Below, one piece after another: positions 1 through 5,700 of a DNA stretch of 11,617 bases. The number at the start of each line of letters is the position of its first letter. The stretch's first letter is position 1. The position numbers and the translations under genes were made by a program. Location: assembly GCA_045630265.1 (NCBI GenBank), contig JAZQSV010000006.1, positions 1 to 11,617 on the forward strand, written 5' to 3'. Source of the stretch: UMGS1279 sp045630265. Its GTDB lineage: Bacteria > Bacillota > Clostridia > Oscillospirales > Acutalibacteraceae. The notes under the pieces are model-generated. The model saw only the letters and a program-made list of their open reading frames with translations, did not search any database and was not told the DNA's origin.

Positions 1-57
1 GTGCTCCTTGACGTTTTGGAGGAAACCACACTTACAATTTCCACTATTGATGCGTAA
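1..57 (+). CDS. 3' end of an upstream gene, possibly carB (partial)
   Basis: Frame 1 is open from the left edge to a TAA at 55-57 and encodes 18 residues ending in LTISTIDA. It stops 23 nt before pyrK and reads in the same direction, which fits the last codons of a preceding operon gene. The tail (VLLDVLEETTLTISTIDA) resembles my recollection of the end of the MGS-like domain of clostridial carbamoyl-phosphate synthase large subunits (CarB), and carB often precedes pyrK. Eighteen residues cannot establish this. Frame 2 is also open through this stretch, so even the reading frame is a judgement based on spacing. Confidence 0.4.
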   Translation: MLLDVLEETTLTISTIDA

Positions 58-80
58 AATTTTAAAAAAGGAATTTTTAA

Positions 81-815
81 ATGAAACAGAGTTTATTTAA
101 AATTATTCAAAATACCCCACTCACTGAAAACGTTTATAAAATGCGCCTTTTCGGTGATGTTAGCGACATTACCGCTCCGGGACAGTTTATAAATATTAAG
201 CTGGAGGGCAAATACTTACGGCGCCCTATTTCGGTTTGCGACAGGGACGAAAACACCGTTACCATTATTTACAAGGTGGTGGGTGCGGGTACTGAGCAGA
301 TGTCCAAAATGGAATACGGCGAGCTAGATGTTTTAACAGGTCTTGGCAATGGCTATGATACCTGCATTTCAGGCCAAAACCCCGTACTGCTTGGCGGCGG
401 TGTTGGTGTACCACCTCTTTATATGCTTGCTAAAAAGCTAATAGAAGAGGGCAAAAGTGTAACTGTTATTTTGGGCTTTAACACCGAAAGTGAAATTTTC
501 TACGAAAAGGAATTTAAAGAGCTTGGCGCAAAGGTTTATGTAACAACTGTCGATGGCTCTTACGGTGTAAAGGGCTTTGTAACCGATGCACTTAAAAGTG
601 TAGATTATTCTTACTTTTACACCTGCGGTCCTGAGCCAATGCTAAAGGCTGTTTACAAAAACACTGTTACAAGCGGCGAGCTTAGCTTTGAAGAGCGTAT
701 GGGCTGTGGCTTTGGCGCTTGTATGGGTTGCTCTTGTAAAACTATTACAGGTTATAAGCGTATTTGTAAAGAGGGTCCGGTTATGAAAAAGGAGGATATA
801 CTATGGGAAGACTAA
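81..815 (+). CDS. pyrK: Dihydroorotate dehydrogenase electron-transfer subunit PyrK
   Basis: This 244-residue protein is the FAD and [2Fe-2S] subunit of class 1B dihydroorotate dehydrogenase. In the family it passes electrons from the FMN of PyrD to NAD+, in a cytosolic PyrD2-PyrK2 complex. The N-terminal FAD-binding barrel contains RRPISVCD (47-54). The ferredoxin-reductase-like NAD domain has GGGVGVPPLY (105-114) and CGPEPM (182-187). The C-terminal iron-sulfur cluster site has Cys209, Cys214, Cys217 and Cys229. An additional Cys219 gives CxxCxC inside the cluster motif. The length matches the family. The start has an AAGGA-type ribosome binding site 8-9 nt upstream. The 3' end overlaps pyrD by 13 nt, which suggests translational coupling of the two subunits. 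Confidence 0.96.
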   Translation: MKQSLFKIIQNTPLTENVYKMRLFGDVSDITAPGQFINIKLEGKYLRRPISVCDRDENTVTIIYKVVGAGTEQMSKMEYGELDVLTGLGNGYDTCISGQNPVLLGGGVGVPPLYMLAKKLIEEGKSVTVILGFNTESEIFYEKEFKELGAKVYVTTVDGSYGVKGFVTDALKSVDYSYFYTCGPEPMLKAVYKNTVTSGELSFEERMGCGFGACMGCSCKTITGYKRICKEGPVMKKEDILWED

Positions 816-1714
816 GTGTTAACCTTTGCGGAATAGAGCTTGATAATCCCATTATCCCCGCAAGCGGTACCTTTGGGTACGGATACGAATTTGCAGAGCT
901 TTACGATATAAACAAGCTTGGGACCTTCTCCTTTAAAGGTACGACCAAGGAGCCACGCTTTGGTAATCCGACACCGAGAATTGCAGAGTGTACGGCAGGA
1001 ATGATAAATGCCGTAGGACTTCAAAATCCCGGCGTGGAAAAGGTAATAAGCGAGGAACTGCCAAAGCTTTCAAAATGCTTTAACAAAAAGGTAATGGCTA
1101 ATGTAAGCGGTTTTTCTGTGGAGGACTATGCATACACCTGCGAGCGACTAGATAAAGAGGAACAGGTGGGTTGGCTTGAAGTAAATGTTAGCTGCCCCAA
1201 CGTGCACGGCGGCGGTATGAGCTTTGGTACCGAAGCTAAAGCCGCGGCTGAGGTAACTAAAGCGGTTAAAAGGGTTACAACCAAACCTGTAATTATAAAG
1301 CTTTCTCCCAATGTTACCGATATTGTGTCCATTGCAAAGGCCTGCGAGGATGCGGGGGCAGACGGTATAAGTTTAATCAATACCTTGCTTGGTATGAGAA
1401 TTGATCTTCGCACCAAAAAGCCGGTTATTGCTAATAAAATGGGCGGTTTTTCGGGTAGCGCAATTTTTCCTGTAGCGGTTAGAATGGTATATCAGGTTGC
1501 AAACGCGGTTAAAATTCCCGTAGTCGGAATGGGCGGTGTTTCCTCTGCCGAGGATGTAGTGGAAATGATGCTTGCGGGCGCTACTGCCGTTGAGGTTGGT
1601 GCAGCCAACCTTGTAAACCCCTTTGCATCTAGTGATATTGTAGATAATCTACCAAAGGTAATGGATAAATATAATATAGAAAATTTAAGTGATATTATAG
1701 GAGGAGTGAAATAA
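803..1714 (+). CDS. pyrD: Dihydroorotate dehydrogenase catalytic subunit, class 1B
   Basis: This 303-residue FMN protein oxidises dihydroorotate to orotate, the fourth step of UMP synthesis. The (beta/alpha)8 barrel shows the class 1 substrate motif around NAVGLQNPG (69-77). The catalytic loop is NVSCPN, with Cys131 as the active-site base; cysteine here is typical of class 1, whereas class 2 uses serine. FMN contacts are expected at NTLLGM (193-198), SGSAIFP (217-223) and GMGGVSSAED (242-251). The adjoining pyrK supports class 1B (NAD-dependent) rather than the fumarate-linked class 1A. The start is supported by AAGGAGG at 789-795, inside the end of pyrK. The stop shares one base with the start of pyrF (TAATG). 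Confidence 0.97.
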   Translation: MGRLSVNLCGIELDNPIIPASGTFGYGYEFAELYDINKLGTFSFKGTTKEPRFGNPTPRIAECTAGMINAVGLQNPGVEKVISEELPKLSKCFNKKVMANVSGFSVEDYAYTCERLDKEEQVGWLEVNVSCPNVHGGGMSFGTEAKAAAEVTKAVKRVTTKPVIIKLSPNVTDIVSIAKACEDAGADGISLINTLLGMRIDLRTKKPVIANKMGGFSGSAIFPVAVRMVYQVANAVKIPVVGMGGVSSAEDVVEMMLAGATAVEVGAANLVNPFASSDIVDNLPKVMDKYNIENLSDIIGGVK

Positions 1715-2412
1715 TGGGTAAGGACGTTATTGTTGCTTGCGACTTTTCGAGCGCCGAAAAGGTTTACGATTTTTTGGATAAATTCAAAGGCAGAAAGCCC
1801 TTTGTTAAAATTGGTATGGAGCTTTTTTATGCCGAAGGACCACAGATTGTTAGGGAGATTAAGAAAAGGGGACATAAAATCTTTTTGGATTTAAAGCTTC
1901 ACGACATTCCAAATACCGTTAAAAAGGCAATGAGTGTGTTGTCGGGTTTAGACGTTGATATTACGAACCTTCACGCCGCAGGCACCGTTTCTATGATGGA
2001 GGCGGCACTGGAGGGACTAACCAGGGAAGACGGTAGCCGACCACTTTTGATTGCCGTTACTCAGCTTACCTCCACCGACCAGGAAAGAATGGAAAGAGAT
2101 TTGCTTATAAAAGAGCCAATCGATAAGGTTGTTATGCACTATGCAAATAACGCTAAAATAGCAGGGCTCGACGGTGTGGTTTGCTCTCCTCTAGAGGCGG
2201 GCAAGGTCCACGAAACCTGCGGAAAAGAGTTTTTAACCATAACCCCGGGTGTTCGCTTTGCAGACGGAGATGTGGGTGACCAAAAAAGGGTTATGACCCC
2301 CGCAGAAGCCAAAAAAATTGGTAGTGACTACATCGTTGTTGGTAGACCTATTACCGCTGCAGAGGACCCGGTTGCGGCATACGAGCGCTGCGTGGCAGAA
2401 TTTGTAGATTAG
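1714..2412 (+). CDS. pyrF: Orotidine-5'-phosphate decarboxylase
   Basis: This 232-residue protein decarboxylates OMP to UMP, the last step of the pathway. The catalytic Lys/Asp network is visible as DLKLHDIPNT, with Asp59, Lys61 and Asp64. An early Asp10 (VACD) and Lys32 (VKIG) also match the family. The phosphate-binding segments TPGVR (177-181) and GRPI (210-213) are present. The length fits the short bacterial type (about 230-240 residues) rather than the 270-residue mycobacterial type. AGGAGG at 1699-1704 lies 9 nt before the ATG, which overlaps the pyrD stop by one base, so the two genes are probably translationally coupled. Confidence 0.97.
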   Translation: MGKDVIVACDFSSAEKVYDFLDKFKGRKPFVKIGMELFYAEGPQIVREIKKRGHKIFLDLKLHDIPNTVKKAMSVLSGLDVDITNLHAAGTVSMMEAALEGLTREDGSRPLLIAVTQLTSTDQERMERDLLIKEPIDKVVMHYANNAKIAGLDGVVCSPLEAGKVHETCGKEFLTITPGVRFADGDVGDQKRVMTPAEAKKIGSDYIVVGRPITAAEDPVAAYERCVAEFVD

Positions 2413-2423
2413 GAGATATAAAG

Positions 2424-3080
2424 ATGGAAAGCTATAAAAGAGAATTTATAGAGTTTTTAGAGGGCGCAGGAGTACTGAAGTTTGGCGATTTTACTGCAAA
2501 GAGCGGTAGAAAAATACCCTACTTTATCAATGCCGGAGATATTAAAACAGGCGAACAAATATGTAAGCTTGGCGAGTTTTATGCTAAGGCATATTTTGAA
2601 AAGGTAGGAAATAAAAAGACTGTGCTTTACGGCCCTGCATATAAGGGTATTCCTATTGCTGTGTCCGTGGCGGTAGCCCTTGCTAAAAACGGCCTTGACG
2701 TACCGTTTTTCTTCAATAGAAAGGAAGAAAAGGACCACGGTGAGGGTGGAGTTTTTGTTGGCTACAAGCCGAGCGCCGGGGAAGAGGTAGTAATTGTTGA
2801 GGACGTTATTACTGCAGGTACCGCTATAAGGGAAAGTATGCAAAACCTCTCTCACCTAGAGGGCGTAAAGGTTGCCGCAACCTTTGTTATGGTTGACAGA
2901 AAGGAAAAGGGCCAAACCGAAAAGTCCGCTATGGCAGAGGTTGGAGAAGAGTTTGGTTTCCCCGTATATTCGGTTGTAGATGTTTATGATATAATTGAGT
3001 ATTTAGAAGAAGACGAGAAAAATAAGGAAAACGTTGACCGTATAAAGAAATATCTTGAGATAAACGGTGCAAAGGAATAA
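2424..3080 (+). CDS. pyrE: Orotate phosphoribosyltransferase
   Basis: This 218-residue protein joins orotate to PRPP to give OMP, directly upstream of the PyrF reaction. The N-terminal hood has KSGRKIPYF (26-34). GPAYKGIPIA (70-79) and the flexible catalytic loop RKEEKDHGEGG (99-109) follow. The PRPP-binding signature is VVIVEDVITAGTA (122-134). The loop and length resemble the E. coli-type enzyme (about 213 residues). The AGGAG ribosome binding site at 2411-2415 overlaps the pyrF stop codon, and the genes are 11 nt apart, so this is one transcript. The C-terminus is rich in Glu and Lys and has no recognised extra domain. Confidence 0.96.
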   Translation: MESYKREFIEFLEGAGVLKFGDFTAKSGRKIPYFINAGDIKTGEQICKLGEFYAKAYFEKVGNKKTVLYGPAYKGIPIAVSVAVALAKNGLDVPFFFNRKEEKDHGEGGVFVGYKPSAGEEVVIVEDVITAGTAIRESMQNLSHLEGVKVAATFVMVDRKEKGQTEKSAMAEVGEEFGFPVYSVVDVYDIIEYLEEDEKNKENVDRIKKYLEINGAKE

Positions 3081-3096
3081 GAACGTTTGATAAATT

Positions 3097-3119
3097 AAAC
3101 AGGAAAGGAATTTCCGTTT
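3097..3119 (+). promoter_or_regulatory. Hairpin over the pyrB ribosome binding site
   Basis: AAAC (3097-3100) and GGAAA (3102-3106) can pair with TTTCC (3111-3115) and GTTT (3116-3119). This makes a 9-bp stem with one bulged A and a GGAA tetraloop of the GNRA class. The stem ends one base before the pyrB ATG, and the purine-rich ribosome binding site lies in its 5' arm and loop. A weaker hairpin upstream (3085-3090 with 3095-3100, loop TAAA) uses the same AAAC and would compete with the outer stem. The pairing is read directly from the sequence. A role in limiting or switching pyrB translation is inference. Confidence 0.4.
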
Positions 3120-3120
3120 T

Positions 3121-4197
3121 ATGAGAAGTTTAATTGATATTGTAGATTTTACCCCCAAGGAACTTGATGACCTTATAGATACGGCTTCTGATATTATAGA
3201 AAATCCGCAAAAATATGCCGAGAGCTGCAAGGGTAAAAAACTGGCTACACTCTTTTTTGAGCCATCTACCAGAACAAGACTTAGTTTTGAGGCCGCTATG
3301 TATGAACTCGGAGGCAATGTTTTAGGATTTTCAGAGGCAGCGAGTTCCTCCTCCGCTAAGGGAGAAAGCGTTGCTGATACCGCTAAAATCATTAGCTGCT
3401 ATGCCGATATTATAGCAATGCGCCATCCGAAGGAGGGCGCACCCTATGTGGCGGCAGAAAATGCTACCATTCCCGTTATAAATGCGGGCGATGGTGGGCA
3501 CTGTCATCCCACCCAAACGCTAACCGACCTTTTAACCATTAAGTGTGAAACAGGTCGCCTTTCCAACCTTACAATAGGTCTTTGCGGCGACCTTAAATAT
3601 GGCAGAACAGTACATTCGCTTATAAACGCTCTTTCAAGGTATGAGGGTATAAATTTTGTGCTTATTTCTCCTAAGGAGTTAGCACTTCCCGGTTATGTTT
3701 TGAGGGATGTTTTAGAAAAAAAGGGACTTACATATAGTGAAACCGTAAGTTTGGACGAGGCAATTAAAGACCTTGATATTCTCTATATGACCCGCATACA
3801 ACGTGAGCGCTTTTCTGACCAGAATGAGTATTTAAGACTAAAGGATAGTTATATTCTAACTCCCGAAAAGCTTGAAAGCGCCAAAAAGGAACTTAAAATT
3901 CTCCATCCGCTTCCGCGCGTAAACGAAATAAGCGTGGCAGTAGATAACGATGAAAGGGCTTGCTATTTTAAACAAGCGCTTTATGGAAAGTTTATAAGAA
4001 TGGCGCTTATACTTAAACTTTTGGAGGATAAGGCTAGAAATCCCTTGTCCGAAGAGGATGTTATTACTAATAAATTTATTTGTAAAAATCCTATGTGCAT
4101 TACTACGGTGGAGCAGGAACTGGAACATAAATTCAAACTTGCCGATAAAGAGAAAAATATTTATCGCTGTGTTTATTGCGATGCGGAGGTAAAATAA
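3121..4197 (+). CDS. pyrB: Aspartate carbamoyltransferase fused to PyrI-type zinc domain
   Basis: This 358-residue protein makes carbamoyl-aspartate from carbamoyl phosphate and aspartate. Residues 1 to about 303 are the catalytic chain: STRTR (49-53), the loop SSAKGES (77-83), RHPKEGA (101-107), HPTQTLTDL (129-137), YGRTVHS (160-166), MTRIQRER (223-230) and HPLPRVNEI (262-270). The motifs are closer to E. coli PyrB than to B. subtilis PyrB. Residues from about 315 match the C-terminal zinc domain of E. coli PyrI, with Cys321, Cys326, Cys350 and Cys353 in exactly the CX4CX23CX2C spacing. The N-terminal nucleotide-binding domain of PyrI is absent, so no ATP/CTP effector site is visible. In E. 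coli the zinc domain mediates contact between catalytic and regulatory chains; here it probably stabilises the trimer or higher assembly. A 40-nt gap and a hairpin separate the gene from pyrE. Confidence 0.95.
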   Translation: MRSLIDIVDFTPKELDDLIDTASDIIENPQKYAESCKGKKLATLFFEPSTRTRLSFEAAMYELGGNVLGFSEAASSSSAKGESVADTAKIISCYADIIAMRHPKEGAPYVAAENATIPVINAGDGGHCHPTQTLTDLLTIKCETGRLSNLTIGLCGDLKYGRTVHSLINALSRYEGINFVLISPKELALPGYVLRDVLEKKGLTYSETVSLDEAIKDLDILYMTRIQRERFSDQNEYLRLKDSYILTPEKLESAKKELKILHPLPRVNEISVAVDNDERACYFKQALYGKFIRMALILKLLEDKARNPLSEEDVITNKFICKNPMCITTVEQELEHKFKLADKEKNIYRCVYCDAEVK

Positions 4198-4265
4198 GTA
4201 ATTTTATTTTGTCAAACTGTACTTAAAAGTTTATCTATATACCTTATTTTTAGCTAAAGTGCGCC

Positions 4266-4294
4266 TTGACATAAAATTGACCTAATGTTATAAT
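4266..4294 (+). promoter_or_regulatory. Consensus sigma-A-type promoter for the purine operon
   Basis: A perfect -35 box TTGACA (4266-4271) and a perfect -10 box TATAAT (4289-4294) are separated by the optimal 17 nt. A TG at 4286-4287 makes the -10 box extended. Transcription should start near 4301, giving a leader of about 149 nt before purE. The preceding stretch 4198-4265 is AT-rich and non-coding. I see no strong intrinsic terminator for the pyr operon in it, so read-through from pyrB into this leader is possible. Confidence 0.85.
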
Positions 4295-4316
4295 GTTAAG
4301 GTAATTTAAATAGTAA

Positions 4317-4391
4317 ATTTTTTCGTTACTGACGGATTTTAGTGGAGCACCACATGGAGCGAAAAAATAAGTTAGCCGACCGTCTGGGTGC
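4317..4391 (+). ncRNA. ZTP riboswitch (pfl motif) upstream of purE
   Basis: The leader matches the ZTP/pfl aptamer as I know it. P1 pairs 4317-4325 with 4360-4368 (9 bp). Inside it lie the conserved ACTGACGG element (4328-4335) and the P2 hairpin GTGG/CCAC (4342-4345 with 4350-4353), followed by GGAGCG. Downstream is the conserved 3' element GCCGACCGTCTGGG (4375-4388). GACGG (4331-4335) pairs with CCGTC (4380-4384) as the expected pseudoknot. Relative to the commonest version (GGCGG with CCGCC), both strands changed together, which supports real pairing. The class binds ZTP or ZMP (AICAR ribotide), which builds up when 10-formyl-THF is short, and normally switches expression on. Its place before purine genes is the expected one. 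Confidence 0.9.
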
Positions 4392-4435
4392 ATTTGCTTT
4401 GGGAATTAGGAGCAAGTGCGCCCTTTTAATTTTTT
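4386..4435 (+). terminator. Intrinsic terminator forming the riboswitch expression platform
   Basis: GGGTGCATTTGCT (4386-4398) pairs with AGCAAGTGCGCCC (4411-4423) in a 13-bp stem with two G-U wobbles and a 12-nt loop. The T-rich run TTTTAATTTTTT (4424-4435) follows. The 5' arm begins with the GGG that ends the conserved riboswitch element CCGTCTGGG. Ligand-stabilised folding of the aptamer should therefore compete with the terminator and allow read-through into purE. The structure is seen in the sequence; the ON-switch logic is inferred from the riboswitch class. Confidence 0.85.
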
Positions 4436-4449
4436 GGGGAGGATTTTTT

Positions 4450-4938
4450 ATGAAAAAGATTGCAATTATTATGGGTAGCGACAGTGATTTGCCTATTGTT
4501 AAAAAGGCAACCGACATTTTAAAGGAATTTGAGGTGCCCTTTGAGGTTCATATTTTCTCGGCTCACAGAACGCCTGTAGAGGCACGTGATTTTGCGCTTT
4601 CTGCCCGTGAAAACGGTTTTGGCGCTATTATTGCGGCGGCAGGTATGGCGGCCCATTTGGCGGGAGCTATAGCTGCAAACACCACACTTCCTGTTATAGG
4701 TATTCCTTGTAGCTCTTCTAATTTGGATGGACTTGATGCCCTACTTTCCACCGTTATGATGCCGACAGGTATTCCGGTTGCTACCGTTGCTATAAACGGT
4801 GCGGGTAATGCGGCGCTTCTTGCAATCCAAATTTTGGCGGTAGAGGACAAAGGCCTAGCCGAAAAGCTTGATGCAAAGAGAAAAGCCGATGCGGAAAAGG
4901 TGCTTTCAAAAGATAAAAGTGTTATGGAAAATCTTTAA
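4450..4938 (+). CDS. purE: N5-carboxyaminoimidazole ribonucleotide mutase PurE
   Basis: This 162-residue protein converts N5-CAIR to CAIR in purine synthesis. It shows MGSDSDLP (8-15), SAHRTP (37-42) with the probable catalytic His39, GMAAHLAG (65-72) and the NTTLPVIGIP region (77-86). The length and motifs fit the class I mutase rather than the class II CAIR synthase (direct carboxylase). Class I needs PurK, which is not in the window. The start at 4450 is chosen because GGGGAGG (4436-4442) lies 7 nt upstream and the protein then begins MKKIAIIMGSDSD, as in the family. An in-frame ATG at 4342 would add 36 residues but lies inside the riboswitch. First gene of the purine operon. Confidence 0.95.
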   Translation: MKKIAIIMGSDSDLPIVKKATDILKEFEVPFEVHIFSAHRTPVEARDFALSARENGFGAIIAAAGMAAHLAGAIAANTTLPVIGIPCSSSNLDGLDALLSTVMMPTGIPVATVAINGAGNAALLAIQILAVEDKGLAEKLDAKRKADAEKVLSKDKSVMENL

Positions 4939-4966
4939 TTTAAAATACATATAAAGGAGCAAAATT

Positions 4967-5653
4967 ATGAAAAAGGAACTTATGTACAAAGGTAAAACAA
5001 AGGACGTTTATGCCCTCGAAAACGGAAATTGTCTTTTAAAATTCAAGGACGACTGCACCGGTAAGGACGGCGTTTTTGACCCCGGCGAAAATGCAGTAGG
5101 TCTTACTATCGACGGCGTGGGCGACGTTAACCTTCGTATGTCTATATACTTCTTTGAAAAGGTAAATGCTGCAGGCATTAAAACCCACTTTGTAAACGCA
5201 AACCTTGAAGATACAACAATGGAGGTTTTGGCCGCTAAGGTATTTGGTAAAGGTCTTGAGGTTATTTGCCGCTATAAGGCAGTAGGTAGCTTCTATCGCC
5301 GTTACAGCGACTATGTTGAGGAGGGCGCAGACCTTGATGCTTACGTTGAAATGACCTTTAAAAACGATGAGAAGGGTGACCCCCTTGTTACAAAAGAGGG
5401 CCTTGTACAGCTTGGTGTTATGAGCGCAAAGCAGTATGACGACGTTGTTGATATGACACAGAAAATTACAAAAATCATTGCTGATGACCTGAGTGAAAAG
5501 GGACTTGACCTTTACGATATTAAGTTTGAGTTTGGTTATGATGAAAACGGCGACGTAATGCTTATTGATGAAATTGCTTCGGGCAATATGCGAGTTTACA
5601 AAAACGGTGAGTATATTGACCCAATGACTCTTTCGGAGCTTTTCTTCGCATAA
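4967..5653 (+). CDS. purC: SAICAR synthetase PurC, divergent C-terminus
   Basis: This 228-residue protein should couple CAIR and aspartate with ATP to give SAICAR, the step after PurE. The nucleotide-binding start YKGKTKDVY (7-15), the DDCTGKDG region (28-35), AGIKTH (69-74), the EVICRYKAVGS segment (98-108), DPLVTKEGL (138-146) and DIKFEFG (184-190) support the family. The usual DE(I/F)SPD..R motif reads DEIASGNMRVY (201-211), without the SPD. The chain ends soon after, lacking the terminal helical segment of E. coli PurC (237 residues). The sequence after the stop shows no continuation, so a frameshift is unlikely. It is probably a genuine divergent subfamily member. AAAGGAG at 4953-4959 sets the start. 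Confidence 0.9.
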   Translation: MKKELMYKGKTKDVYALENGNCLLKFKDDCTGKDGVFDPGENAVGLTIDGVGDVNLRMSIYFFEKVNAAGIKTHFVNANLEDTTMEVLAAKVFGKGLEVICRYKAVGSFYRRYSDYVEEGADLDAYVEMTFKNDEKGDPLVTKEGLVQLGVMSAKQYDDVVDMTQKITKIIADDLSEKGLDLYDIKFEFGYDENGDVMLIDEIASGNMRVYKNGEYIDPMTLSELFFA

Positions 5654-5700
5654 TTTTCACAAATCATTTTAAAGGCAAATTTTAAATTTAGGAGTACAGT

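Noticed and set aside
3081..3120. PyrR-type attenuator between pyrE and pyrB
   Set aside because: The 40-nt gap is too short for an antiterminator and terminator pair and has no T-run after a GC-rich stem.
4249..4258. TTTAGCTAAA palindrome as a terminator or operator
   Set aside because: It is ten bases, AT-rich, without a T-run or a second copy, and is expected by chance in this composition.
4277..4282. Second TTGAC box as a -35 element
   Set aside because: It is only 6 nt from the TATAAT; the TTGACA at 4266 has the correct 17-nt spacer.
4342..4449. 36-residue N-terminal extension of PurE from ATG 4342
   Set aside because: It lies inside the riboswitch and terminator, has no suitable ribosome binding site, and the family begins at MKKIAIIMGSDSD, which has a strong site upstream of 4450.
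4450..4938. Class II PurE (direct AIR carboxylase)
   Set aside because: Length, SAHRTP and the GMAAHLAG and NTTLPVIG segments fit the class I mutase better. The absence of purK from this window does not decide it.
5654..5700. AT-rich inverted repeat before purF as a terminator
   Set aside because: The pairing is only A-T, has no GC stem, and lies within an apparently continuous operon.
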